DNA of 64,000 nucleotides from Stercorarius parasiticus (Eukaryota; Chordata; Aves; Charadriiformes; Stercorariidae): positions 326,085-390,084 of the forward strand of contig VWZL01000443.1 of the NCBI GenBank assembly GCA_013396915.1, read 5' to 3'. Under the pieces are notes generated by a model that saw only the letters and a program-made list of their open reading frames with translations, was not told the origin of the DNA and ran no database searches. The position numbers and the translations under genes are program-made. This document shows positions 37,101 to 49,502 of this stretch, piece by piece (the first letter of the stretch is position 1; each line of letters starts with the position of its first letter).

Positions 37101-38936
37101 GTGATAAAGGTGCTAATGACAGTGTGACTACTATCAAGGGCAATGATTACTACTACCCTCAAGGGGCTGCTTGACCTTGAGAGTACAGTCCTCTGTACCT
37201 CCTATTCAGAAAGTCCTCATACTCTGCAGAAGCTTAATAGCTTTTAAATTGTTTAGCAATTGGAAATACCTCTGCTTCAGAAGATCTAGATGTGAAAAGA
37301 CAGGAACACTTTTGCAAGGATTTTTTTTCCTTGGAGAGAGAGAGAATGAGTCTTCAAAAAAAATTCTTCCTTGTATGTATGATATTCCCCTCTTAAAATG
37401 GAAAAGTTACAGGAAAATAAAATACAAGTCTCATTTAAACTTCTTGCTTTCCTCTGTCTTTCCCCCAAATCCCCACCCCTAGAAGAGCTGAGCATTTCAC
37501 AGGAACTCTGAAATCCCCCAGCATGAATTTTAGTTACTCCAGAACTTTCATCCTCAAATGGAAATCAAGTAAGATGTTTAAATAACATAAGTAATGGTTA
37601 TTAGACTATTTTACACTACTATTACAGCCAAAACAAAGTCTCTCTAAATCTTTCAAACTATCAAGCCCACATCCTAGAAGAAATTCTAAATAAAAATCAA
37701 AGTTCAAGTCAAACTGAACATCTAAACATGGCCACTGACATCATTGACTTAATGTTAGCCCATCTTATTCTTATTTTATTCTTCTGGATATCTTTTGAAA
37801 GCCACTAACTAAATAGTCACAAGTTACAAAAATGAAAGCATGCTCATCATCTTCACACACTTTCTGCTAAATTTTGCCTGGCGTGTTCTCTGACAATTCG
37901 TTGCTTGGCACTGTAGAAATCCTGAAGTTTCCATGCTACCTTAGCTTTCAATTCTTCCACTTACCAATTGTCTTGGCCCTCATATATACACTTCCTTTGC
38001 AGTTTTAAGAAAACAGCTCCACAGTACTCTAAAACGTATTCCTTTTAAAACGTGTTGCTTAGAACACAATCTTTGAAAGGAATACATTAGATTTTTGGAA
38101 ACTGAGCCAGTTTTAGATGTCTGCATCTCTAGTGTATATATGCCCTCTCTTTCATTCTGGAGATGACTATTGTAAATAAGCCCCAGACCACATATGCGAT
38201 AAAAAAGGAACCATTGTTAAATTTAGTCTTCAGTAGAGTCTGGAACAACTGTTTCACATAAATTAGATGTCTCGACCTTTATATTTAAGTTAGAGTAACT
38301 GGTGGGCTTTAAACCAGGTACACAAATGGATTCAAGATTTCACCAAAGCATATTTAATGCTTAGGGTAAAGGTTGGATTGGTAGCCCTGGAAATAACTAC
38401 TTGTTTTACTACAGAATAAGATAATGGCAGCAGCTACATGCAGTATGGACATGGGCATGCGAAGGCTCGCTGCTATTGTGAAATCATACTTTCACTTTAC
38501 CTCTAATTCTAACCTCACCATTATGCTAAGCCCCTGGCAGAAAGGTTGGCTGCTGTGATGCAGACAAGGAAGAGAGGCATAAATTCCAGAAGGAATGAGC
38601 TGCTCGCTAATATTAGCAATTGAGGTGTTAATCTGAGCTTTATCCCTGAAGTCAAACTGAAGGAATCTAGAGAAAGCCTTGTGCAAGATATATTCTGTCC
38701 TTAGAATATCCATATAAAATATAACAGAAATATAGGAATGTTTTCACAGCAGAAAAATAAGGAAAGCTCCTAGCATTTAGCACATAAAATTTTAGTTTGA
38801 AATGAAAAGAAAGGGATTATTCTTCTTTTGTCATTAGTCTTCTGCTCCTACTGAAGAAACTGAGGCGGCTTCCAACTTTATGCTTATAAATCTTGAAATC
38901 TCTTTTGAGAAAGCAATTATTTTTTATTAGTACAGT

Positions 38937-38957
38937 TTGAGTCAAGTATTGACTCAA
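38937..38957. promoter_or_regulatory. Palindromic pair of AP-1-like sites
   Basis: ttgagtcaa (38937-38945) and its exact reverse complement ttgactcaa (38949-38957) are separated by three bases. Each arm contains TGAGTCA/TGACTCA, the core that binds Fos/Jun-type bZIP dimers. The site is visible in the sequence; any regulatory role is inference. Confidence 0.45.
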
Positions 38958-41900
38958 TAACCTCATATCCACTACCTAATTACCGTAAATCTGGGAGATC
39001 TATGCTATAAAGATATGTATATTCTGCCCTGTTAAAACTTATATTTTGTGTACAAGACAGTTATCTGAAGAGACAAATAATTATTACTTTGAAAAATCCT
39101 CACATTTCATACTGCCTCCTGTTGTATTTTGAGTTTCCTTTTGAAATTATTTAAATGAATAAAAATCATTTATACAGGTTATAACTTGTGAAAATTATGA
39201 AGAATGAAAATAGGAGCAATGTTGGATTTTTATTACATCTAGTGTATATTGCCTTTTACGGTTCAAGTAAGCTGTAATGGAAACTGTTTCACCAGGTGTC
39301 TTGGGCTAACTTTAAAATAAGCATAAAACAGAGAGTCTCATATCAGAACACTAAATTATATTATCAAAAAAGAACAGCTTAAATCCTTTCAAGGCTGTGT
39401 TATCTACTGCATAAACATTAAAGCTGCCCAATTTGTAAAATCAGGCCATGATTTACAGTAAGCCTTGTATAAACTGATCTCTCAACCTGCTGAAATGAAG
39501 AAGTCTGTTGCTTCAGCTGGCAAATAAAATACCTTTCACTGCTGATATAAATAAAAAGCACAGCAGAGAAATCTTAGTAGAGGTACTTAGATTTTTAAGT
39601 TCTCATTACTCTATGGGGTATGAGTTTAAGTAGATTCCTTCGTTTTCTTTTATCTTTAATTACACATCAGGCAAATCACCCCCTCCAAATTCTTTTTTTT
39701 TCTTTTTTCTTGGTGGTGGATGTACATGGTAGAACCAAGTACTTTATGTATTCTTTTATGCGTCTTACCGTTAAACACCTAAGTGTTTTACAGAGATTAG
39801 CTTAGTTTTACGTCATGCGTGTAAAAAAGGCTTATGAAAATCTCTGTGCTCTATTTCCAATAGTGTATAGACCTCACACAGTATTCACAAATCTGCTTAC
39901 CCAGTGTGTCTGTGCGAAACTGATTCTTCTTCTTCAGAACAGTTTGACCATTGCAGTACTTCATGTTTAAAACACACCTCATATTGATCTCAGTTGCAGC
40001 AGCTGTGACCCAGTATCTCCATTAAGCACCCAAAACCAGGCACCTCACCAAGTGACTACCTGTAAACCATTTGTCTTGGATTCATGCAATCTTTGGCACA
40101 GACAAGAATACAACTGAGTTATCCCAGGAAAATACCTGACAGGCTTAACCACTGAGTCATGTTTCTTTTCCTGCATGCTTTCTAATTGGTGCAAAGAGGG
40201 AGGCAGTGACGTTGTAATTGAGGCTTCTCCAGCATGGATACAGAACTGGTTGCAGTCCTATAGGACGCACAGTACAGTATAATAAAACAATCATAAAGCT
40301 TATGCATATGGATAATGAAGTAAAACCACACAGGCAACTAACACTCATTTTTAGCAACTTTGGAATGACTGACCTACAACCTCAGGAGTAAATTTTTTTG
40401 CATTAATCCCTTATTTTTAAAAAGAATATTCAAACAGCATAAAATCAGGTGCAATCCATCTATGTACAACTGGGACTAGAAACTCTAAAGCCAACACATC
40501 ACTTGAGCAAGCAGGAGAGTTGGTAGCAGCGTTTGCTTATCTTCTGCTCGGAAAAGCACTTCAGAGAAATGAGAGACTTTAGCAGTGGGTTCCCTGTTTG
40601 CTGATAAGAGGCAATAGTGGGATTTGGAAACCTCAAAGTTAATTCAATGCACTGTTGATGTGTTCCCTTATCAGGACAGATTTCTGCCTAGCTTTTCCCT
40701 GAGGCCACTGTTCCAGGTTGCCCTCCATGTCTCAGCTTGAGCCCCTCAGAGCTGCTGTCCCAGCCGCTTCTTGTCCCAAGTTACAGTGCCATCTACCCAC
40801 GTTCCTCATCAGTTTTCCATGAGGACTTCTCACTAAACCTTTCCTCATAGCTAGGCTGTTTTTCCCTTCAACACACAGAAAACTCCCTCTCCGTAAAAGT
40901 CAAATTTCCAAATTTCAGTGCATTTTCATTCTTTTCTAATATTGCAGAAGAGGTTTTTCTTCTTTTCATTTTATCTCAGGTGATTCAGTTTGGAAAATCT
41001 CATGCGAAAAGGCAGTCCCAAGACTGCATGAAGCAATCTTAGGGTTAGAAAACTTTAGGCCAAAAGTTTAAAGACAAAATGCCTAAAAATGAGTTTTTAT
41101 AGTGAGAGAAAACATTGGCTCCCTTATTACAGGTGGTGCTGCTCAATCAGATTTTCTTGTCTACCTAAAGCCATTTGATATATACATAACATTTTAAATT
41201 ATTTATGTTTTGCACCAAGAATATATTAACCCAAGGTCAGGACTCATGAGAGAAAGTAGATAAAGTGATGACTGAGCTTTTAGCCATTTTGAAATATTTA
41301 CAGAGTAATATTTTACATTGGTTATTTGCTTAATCTATATTAGTAATAATGCTGTACCAATATCTATAGTCTTTAGCACTATCTTTTAAATACCTGGGAA
41401 CTGTCACACATTTAGAATAATGCATAGTTTTTTGATCTTCAAAGTATCTTAGGAAGCTTTCCTTATCTTACCACATCCTTTGTTCTATTCTGAGAAAAAT
41501 ATACTTTCATAATTGCATATAGTATGCAAACCACTTGTTGTACCAATTAACACATCTTGAATTTTTTAATGAGTGTTCAACCAAACCAATATTCTTAAAC
41601 CATTATGTATCTCATGTCTTTTATTCGAAAGCCTAAAACCATTAAAATCTTTCCCCCTACAGAAAAAAAAAAAGTTTTTGTGTTTAATTATTATTTCTTG
41701 GAAACCACCTTAATATATCGGCTCTGTTATCACTATAAGGTAAAACCCTTTTATCGTTATCACAAAGTATCTCATAGCACCATATTAAAGCAAATCAAAA
41801 TACTACCTCTGAAAATGCCACCGCTTATTAGAATATTTCCTGTGTAAACAAGAGGGGGAAAAAATTGAGAAAACATACTAGTGCTTGCACATGATAGTAA

Positions 41901-43749
41901 GATAATGCCTTTCTTGGAGGAATACCTCAGTTTACTCGGGAACAAAGCTTGTATACAAGCATAGCCTCAAACCGCAAACTTACGGACAGCAAAGATAAAT
42001 TTAAAATACTAGAACTCTTGACACTGAAGTATATCAACAAGTTTTACAGGAAATTACTGTTGCAGTGAATCACAAAAGACAACAAAATGTAGAGAATTAA
42101 TAGTTGTGGCTTGATATTTTTAACACATTTTAATATCAATATTAAAATACCCCATATAATAAAATTTAACATACATTGTTGCTAAGATTTAAAATAAATA
42201 ATATATTTTGGAAATATATATTTTTTATTACAGAAAAAGTAGTAGTTTTAAAAGAGCATGTTTTAAGGTTGTCCACGTTCTTCCAGTAAGATCAATATCT
42301 CTTTATGAAATTTATGTCTTAGGCCCTAATTCACCTGTTAAAATAGATCACTATTGAATATTGCAACCATTCACATGCTGCATGTTGACACAAAAAGTAT
42401 TATAATCTCCTTAAAAGTCAACTAAATGCCACAAAAGCTTTGAAATTTTGTTTAGTAAGTCTTCCTGATACTATTTTAACAATAATAGATAAAAATGGCA
42501 TTTGGGTCTCTGAAAAAGAAGATTTCTGTTCTATCCATGAATTTCTGTGTTCTTGTTAATTACCAAATTTCTACAAAATTCGGTTCAGACTGAAAAATAA
42601 TTATTTTCATTAAAATATCTTTCACACATTTGTCCCTATGGGTAACCAGTGTATTACAGAGATCAAGAATGTAGCCTTACAAAAGAATGCTTTTTTCCCT
42701 GATATTTACCTCAGTCTGTTCTGTGTTAAATGTAACTATATAAACACATGAAATAGTCTTAAGTACATGGAGATAATGTATTAAAAAATTCAGACTGTGT
42801 CACACACTAGGTATTCAGGCTCAGAGGGAGATGAAGCATACATCTGAAGTAGTGCTGAAGATGTTCTTTGCTTGCCGTGTCTACTAAATGTCAGCAGAAG
42901 AAGAGAGGATCTGCTTCTAAAATCCCTTAGCAACACATAGAAATTCTTCTACTGACCTTACTGAACGGAAGTCCATTGAAACTGGGCTGAAAGTATTCGA
43001 CAAAAGGATGGAAAACTGGAAAAAAATAACACTTTTTTTCTGTGGTGCATGTTAGACAGCTGATACAGAGTAAAACTCCAGTATTACTTTCTTCTGTAGG
43101 AACTTGGACTTCGTCTTGAAGTGAAACTATCAGACAGTTAGGATCAAATAGCAATTGAAGTCTGGAATATCAAATGCAAGAGGCTGCTGATGCTCTTTCT
43201 TCCAAGAATAATATATTTACATGAAGTTGGAATGAAGAATTTTTAATTCTATTGTATAGCATTTGCATTCAGTGCAACTCTTAAAAACAGTCAAACTTGG
43301 TTCCTCAAAGTCTTGTGATATAGTCAGAAAGTGATGTTGACCGCTCTGTTTTAAATTCAGTGTTTGTAAATGGCTATATTATTTACTTCTGTATCAGAGT
43401 GAAACACCATCTGTATTAAGCACTGTGTGAACAGCTATTAAGAAATCTGCGGTTGATAAAGAGAAACGCGGCTCCTGAGAGAATAACATAAAAAAAAGCA
43501 GCTATTCTTAGAAATCTTCTCCTGCATATTGAATGTCACAGTAACAAAGACAGAAACTTTAAAAATAGACAAATTTCTATCAGTGTTTCAATAGATAATT
43601 CAGACAAGGGATTAAGGCTAAAATCGTCAAATGTGTGCAGGAGTGCCAGGTGCCTAAATCCTGTTATAATCAGCTGCACATTAAACTCATAATTCTACTG
43701 TTTTTTTCACATGGCTGATCTACAGCTTCATTGTAGGAGGAAGAACTGA

Positions 43750-43782
43750 CTCATTTCATGGAGCTCACTCCATGAGAATGAG
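43750..43782. repeat. Near-perfect hairpin, 14/15-bp arms
   Basis: ctcatttcatggag (43750-43763) and ctccatgagaatgag (43768-43782) pair along their length with one bulged base, around a 4-nt loop. No transposon family is recognised at its edges. Confidence 0.85.
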
Positions 43783-44011
43783 CTAAACTGTCTGTATTTG
43801 TTTTCTGTAGAATAATATTCACTGATGTCTTTATTTAAACAGGAGCTGAGCTAGAACATGATAAAATTAACATAAAAATAGCAAAGTATACATTTCTTGT
43901 TCCACCTCAAGCTGGGATGTCACCTCCAAAATCAGACTATAGGTCTTTGTATGCCAGTGTTTCCACTGGAATAGTAGATTAACCTTAATGGTTTCCTAAA
44001 TTAAGTGACCC

Positions 44012-44055
44012 TAACAAAAAAAAACAACCAACAAAACCCCAAAACCAAACAACCC
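44012..44055 (+). repeat. A/C-only low-complexity tract
   Basis: The stretch consists almost entirely of A and C (runs of A, then ccaacaaaacccc and aaaaccaaacaaccc). Similar tracts occur at 57250-57283 and 59104-59148, with T/G versions at 18561-18589 and 49285-49340. Confidence 0.85.
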
Positions 44056-44228
44056 TGAGAACATTCCTAGTAGCCTTCTGCACCAAACTACATGGACGTC
44101 AAGTCAAACTTCTATGAATTTTCTTGGAAGATAAAATTAACTATAAAAACCAGGATTAAGTATAATGTAAGCAAACCATAAAATAATTAACTTGATAATT
44201 GGTTTCCTAATGGCCAGTGGAGCATTAC

Positions 44229-44349
44229 CTTGAGATGAAGCTTTCTGTCTCAGTTCCTTGTATGCAATCACAGGCCTTCTCTCATGTCGACTAGTTGTTC
44301 CCTCTCTGGGCTTTTGAGAGCGTCTCTGCATACTTCCTACCATAGCATT
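44229..44349 (-). other. Candidate internal coding exon, unknown gene
   Basis: On the minus strand an acceptor-like tract (ccccacccttttccaacatttacaag) ends at 44350. A 121-nt frame then stays open for 40 codons and ends at TCTCAAG|GTAATG with one base over. The predicted peptide is basic and polar (QRRSQKPREGTTSRHERRP, then IAYKELRQKASSQ) and holds two CpG-containing arginine-region codons, unlike its surroundings. The phase matches the candidate terminal exon at 21067-21293 (two leading bases). It also matches an upstream candidate at 47444-47660, which ends at a codon boundary. No family is recognised. The support is moderate but circumstantial. Confidence 0.27.
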
Positions 44350-44684
44350 CTTGTAAATGTTGGAAAAAGGGTGGGGTTTTTTGCTCAGTTTAAATTTGCA
44401 GATGCTCATCAGCAAGATTTATTAAAGGATTATATCAGCAAGGCACCAATCAGCATTTCCTCACAGCCCTCCAAAGTTCTCCCAACTGAAGCCATGTCAG
44501 GCTTTAAGAGTGTAACACCAGCAGGGACTGTGAACTGACAGAGTACTGCTCCAGCCACGGCTCTGTCTCAGGAGCACTCCTGCAGCCTGATGCATTAGCT
44601 CATCTGGATAAAAAGTTGTTAGCTATCTATATACACCTACTCAAGTCAAAACACGTGTATATGCATACACATATGTGCACATAC

Positions 44685-45055
44685 ATTGGGTCAGAAGGGA
44701 CATCAAAGATCACCTTGTTCCAACCCCCCTGCCATGGGCAGGGACACCTCCCACTAGACCAGGCTGCTCAAAGCCCCATCCAGCCTGGCCTTGAACACTT
44801 CCAGGGAAGGGGCGCCCACAACTTCTCTGGGTAACCTGTTCCAATGCCTCACCACCCTCATGGTGAAGAATTTCTTCCTAATATCTAATCTAAATCTCCC
44901 CTCCTTCAGTTTAAAACCATTACCCCCCATCCTATCGCTACACTCCCTGATAAAGAGTCCCTCTCCATCTCTCCTGTAGGCTCCCTTCAGGTACTGGAAG
45001 GCTGCTATAAGGTCTCCCCGGAGCCTTATCTTCTCCAGCTGAACAACCCCAGCTT
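44685..45055 (-). mobile_element. CR1 LINE 3' fragment, minus
   Basis: This is about 370 bp of CR1 3' end in minus orientation. Element-strand motifs include the region equivalent to FFTMRVVRHWNRLPREV, the 'tctagtgggaggtgtccctg' segment, and the stem gttggaac (about 44718) ahead of the tail. The 8-bp tail units expected beyond 44685 are absent; the sequence there is an alternating TG/TA stretch (about 44650-44684). The 5' edge is at about 45055, where similarity stops inside the segment equivalent to [11 protein letters not shown]. This subfamily differs from that of the 10.7-kb copy. Confidence 0.93.
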
Positions 45056-45186
45056 TTAATATCCACTAGCTGAAACAAGCATTCAAACCTGCCGTGTGCT
45101 GAGGATATGGAAGAGGTGAAGTTTCCTGAAGGGTTTCTCTTGTTACCTGGCAAAGAAGAGAATTATGATTACACAGGCCAGACCTG

Positions 45187-45826
45187 TGTTGGATGTAGGT
45201 CTCTATTGCATCTAAATGGCAAGGTGTTAGCAGTGGAGGTGCTGCCAGGTGGCCCCTGTGGTGCCGGGCCGGGGCTGCCCCGTGCTGGGCACAGCCGGCC
45301 CCAACGCAGGGCACAGCTGAGCCCCTCAGCCACGGGCTGGTGTTGCCGCGAAAGTGTATTTAAGAAAGGGCAGAAAATGACACGTAGGCAGAGGAGGAGG
45401 GAAGAAAGAGGGAGAAACAGCAAAGGGAACACCGAGGTCAACACAGCAGGAGGTGATCCATGAGAGAGCAGTCACACCCCCAAGGGGACTGCAGCCCATG
45501 GAGGACCCGCACCAGAGCATATGCAAAGAGTGAGAAAGAAGCAGTAGCAGAAAGAAACTGCAATGTACTGACCATAAACTCCTGAACCATTGCCTCACTG
45601 AGGTGACCCGTGGCAATTATAAGAGGGGAGGCCGAGGTGTCCAGAGTGAAGCTGAGTGTGGAAAAAGAAGAGGAAAGGTAGTTTTTAGCAGTGTTTTAAA
45701 TGGTTAGTGTTTCTTTGTGTTTCCCCCATACACAAATCAGTAATTAAATATTTATGCTAATTGGCAATAAATTAAGTTAAATTCCCCACATCAAATCTGT
45801 TTTGGCTGTGACAATAGTGACTGAAG
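45187..45826 (+). mobile_element. Endogenous-retrovirus LTR fragment (avian, ERVL-like)
   Basis: This is a partial long terminal repeat in plus orientation. It begins near TGTTGG at about 45187, passes through a GC-rich first third (about 45236-45350), a TATA-like box tatttaag (45357-45364) and a purine-rich middle. It then reaches the segment aattggcaataaattaa (45759-45775), which contains the polyadenylation signal AATAAA at 45766-45771. Similarity fades around 45826, so the far 3' part and the terminal CA are missing. The same polyadenylation segment recurs, reversed, in the fragment at 52649-53100. From memory it fits a widespread avian LTR with a GTCTGTTTTGCCCGTGAC-type segment after the signal. 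No retroviral coding sequence is nearby, so it is a solo LTR or remnant. The exact family name is uncertain. Confidence 0.72.
45766..45771 (+). promoter_or_regulatory. LTR polyadenylation signal AATAAA
   Basis: AATAAA lies in the conserved aattggcaataaattaa segment of the LTR fragment, in the expected position upstream of the R/U5-type sequence. Confidence 0.6.
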
Positions 45827-47392
45827 TGATTGAAGTAAGAAATAGTTGACACATTGCTTGTCATATCTGAAGTGATCCTATCTGAAAAGTGCTATCAGAA
45901 AGGGCACTCTGTGAGATTGATGTGGAAACATAGAAAATATTGACCTCAATTTGATTGACCACTTTAACCCACCCCAGAGTTTCAAGAGCAAAATTTAAGG
46001 ACTCAGACTGCTAAAACTATAAGTCTGAGAACATAGCAGGGGCCAGATGCAGATCTAATAGTGATGACTGGTTGCCACTGGCAGCTGTTGTGTGAGAAAG
46101 AGGCGTTCTTTTGGTATTCTGAGTTAAAGTACAAGAGAAGAGAATGAGTCATTCAGTATAAGAATTATGCTAGAAGATTTCAAGAAAATTGTTGTAGTTC
46201 TTTAGGACATACATCTCTACTGGGAGCTCTGCAGCATGCCAAACATATGTATTTTCATATACAGAGGTGTCTGCTACTGTCTCCCTGTACCATCTAGTCC
46301 TATCTTATGAAGATCCAGAATCTCCCAAAAATTAGTTTTCAAGTTGAACAAATTAAATTTGGTTAACACAAGTTGATTCCACAACAGCCTGCTTTTGGCA
46401 TTCCAAATAAACGTGCATGTAGCCAGATAACTAATAAAAGTGTTTCCAAATATGAAACTAAATGTCTAACTGAATGTAGGTGTCAAGAGCAATGCTCATC
46501 TCCCCTCTTATCTTTACTGCCTAGCAGATATGAGACCTAGTAATAATTTTTTAAAAGCTAAAATGTAAAAAAAAAAAGCCTAATAAAGCTGCAGATGGGC
46601 AATGTTTGTTCTTTTTAATGAATTAAGCTTACTCCCTTCTGATTTGGCTTTAATTATTAAAATAAACAGAACCCTTATTATTAAAGAGTGAAAAAAAAGA
46701 TATTTGGGAGGCAAGGCAAAATAAGACTTTCCAAGAGAAAGGAAAACAAATACTAAAACTTCTCAAAGTGTGCATTTAGAAGAAGCCCATATGACCGATC
46801 TTTAAAGTGCACACACATTTAAAAAATTAAACAGTTGTTAAATTTACACTTATCCATCCACATATTCCCTGTGTAGTATAAGTTGTGAATAAGTCTATGA
46901 AAAAATGCATTAGTAAAGTACTTTTGCTGTAACTTGTCTTGCAATATGAGTTTGCTTCAAGAAGGAAGAGCTTGCAATTTTTTTCTTCACCATCCTAATA
47001 TATATCTTCTATTGAAAATACAGGGTCAAAACATAAAGATTCAGTAAATGCAAAGACCTTGAATTATTTAATATATATGATTAAATCTACTACTAAGAGT
47101 AATTGCACTGAAGTTATTGAAGTTCTTTAACTGTACTGAAGCTAATTGTGTGCAAACTGAATAAAGGAGTAGGAATGAAAGATGCTTGTATTTTTACTTT
47201 CACCTGTAATATGAAAAAAATTATATTTATTTTATATATTATATCTCCCATTTTCCAATTTCTCTTAAACACAAGAGATTAAGTTGAAAAAACAACAGCT
47301 AAATATAATTTATTGATAAATAAGGAGCCTAATACCAGTTTTATTTCAGAGGGGGATAACATACATAAACAGAAAACACAAACAGAAAATGT

Positions 47393-47660
47393 TTATACAG
47401 AATCTCTCCACCCTGGCCACTGTGTACTTATGGCAGGTCTTACAGTCCTGGAGCTGGTTGACTCAGTGGCTTTTTGAATTGCAGCAAACACTGCATATTC
47501 CCCTGTGATTGCCATCCACCACCACTGAGTTGCAACCAAATAATCTAATCCCTGCTTTCTCATGATTCTGTTGTACTGGAAATTGTAATTGTGAATCAGT
47601 GCAGTATTAGCTGCTGGTTTACTCAAAGCTGCTACGTAAGTAGCAGGTTTGAATTCAGTG
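47393..47660 (-). other. Candidate coding exon with nearby polyA signal
   Basis: On the minus strand a strong pyrimidine tract ending gcatctcaacag precedes position 47660. The following frame is open for 88 codons to a stop at 47393. AATAAA (47340-47345 on this strand) follows 48 bases after the stop, so the piece could be a complete last exon with a short 3' UTR. Alternatively a donor-like ACT|GTAAGA at 47443 would make 47444-47660 an internal exon of 217 nt. That form ends at a codon boundary and is in phase with 44229-44349. The peptide includes LIHNYNFQYNRIMRKQG and a WWW triplet. No family is recognised. Confidence 0.2.
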
Positions 47661-49479
47661 CTGTTGAGATGCAGAATAGGATAGGATGAAAGTTGCATTC
47701 AAAATTTCTAACTATACCTACTTTGTAAAATTAGGAAAAGAACCCCAAACCACTAAACTTGGCAAATCATGACTAAAATTGCATAAGGACTGACGTTACA
47801 TGACAAATGAATCCCACAAATAAAAAGGGAGCATGCAGCTCAAGGCAAAATAATCAGACAGCTGATGTCTGTTGAACCTTCAGTGTGACTGTCTGGTTTC
47901 AATGTCAACACTAATTTCGTTCTAGGGTATTTCAGCAGAAACACTGAAATTGTTTGAAGTGATTCAGACAGAATTTAGGTCAGCAATGCTTACCCACTTG
48001 CTGGTGACTAATGTCTAATATGAAAAAAAATACCATGCTCTCATCTGAAGGTCTAATGACGGATGCTTAGGGTTAGTTTTCATTGCCATGCTCAGAACCA
48101 GCCAAGCAATGCTTCACTATAAAAAAAGTTTGTGTGATTAAGCTTTGAACTCATCAAAACAAAAAAATCTTCAGTTTCCCATTGCAAGAGTGTATGTCAT
48201 ACTACAAAACTGATTTTGAGTTCACCTGAGTCCTTCAGTGCTTGTTAACTAATAAATATTCTCTGTCACACTACTTTTACAATGCCATCAAACCAGATTA
48301 TAACATAGCTAAGGATGAAAAAGACTAAAACATACTATACTTGCATTTATTTTCGGGTGTAAGAGTACCCATTCTTATCAAACATATTTTTCTGGTTATC
48401 GGGTTGTTTTTATTCATGGCTAGTATAGAATTTCAGTCTTTACAGTATTTGTACTAAGTTGGATGAAGGCAGTCTATCACTTCAAATGATTCATGATTCA
48501 GGCAGTGTTGTAACCTTTCAAATCAGGCTAAGTAGCATAAAAGTTTTCACTAACAGTAACAGTGTATTCAATTAGTTCAAAGTAATATTTATGCAATAAA
48601 CAAATGAAGCTTAACAACCTTTCTGATCTACAGCACTGGTGGCATGGAATGAAAATGTGGTTGACAGACACTTGCCTGAACTTCTTTCAGGTATTGAGAT
48701 TCCTAGAACTGCTGATGGTGTTCAGACTAGACTGTTCGGTCAATACCTCGATCACAGACTTTTCCAAGTGAGCCCTTCTGATTAGGCAATCTTTTACTGC
48801 AAGTTCTTAGCTAAGATGTTTATCCTTACAGTTATTTACTTGCGGTTTTACAGTTTTCCAACCATTTCACCACTAAATAGGTACATTGATTCAATAATTT
48901 TTATAGCAGACTGTTTTATTAATCTGTGTAATACTTGATAAAATAATAATCAATGTAAACAATGAAAATTCCTTGCACTGCTGTATTACTGAGCTGATGA
49001 ACTGAAGATACTGTAACTTGCATCTCAGGGTTACACGTGTAGGGCAGCAGTTGAACCTGATGCTTCCATCACTACCACCTCTTTAAATGTACCCTAGCAC
49101 AGTACCCAGCATGTTTATTTCTTGCACATACACTATTGCTGTTAAACCTTATGTAGGCTAATTTGTCCTGCCCTTACAGCTGTGTGATTCCATGGTTTTC
49201 CTGCAATGACACTTTTACATATTTTTTTTTTTGTTGTTATTAGCATTTCTATAATATTTTACTGTTACCAATCTTTCACAGCAGGTTGTTTGGTTTTTTG
49301 GTGGTTGTTTTTTGTTGTTTTTTTTAAATTTTTTTTCTTCAGTTTAAGTCCTCAGATTTCTTGGTATTAAAACATCAAGACGGGAACAAATACGGCCTTT
49401 TTATGCATGGTAAACAAAACTCATATGGAACCACAAGAAATATCAGATCTTGTTTATTAGGGATGGTCCTTTGTAAAAT

Positions 49480-49502
49480 GGGGTGGGGGGGAGAAGGAAG
49501 GG
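49480..49502 (+). other. Potential G-quadruplex
   Basis: G runs of 4 (49480-49483), 7 (49485-49491) and 3 (49500-49502) allow four GGG tracts with loops of about 2, 1 and 8 bases. It lies in AT-rich surroundings next to an A-run/G-run patch at about 49541-49570. Confidence 0.5.

Larger units (their letters stand above)
34148..44684. other. AT-rich non-coding stretch
   Basis: There is no recognised gene or repeat family over 10.5 kb. It holds an A run (about 34530-34543), a compact inverted repeat with two AP-1-like sites (38937-38957), a near-perfect hairpin (43750-43782), an A/C-rich tract (44012-44055) and one exon candidate on minus (44229-44349). A C-richer patch at about 40680-40880 has no open frame of note. 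Confidence 0.55.

Noticed and set aside
45107..45616. Overlapping frames of 91-118 codons on both strands
   Set aside because: They lie in the GC-rich part of the LTR fragment, where stops are rare; there is no retroviral or host motif.
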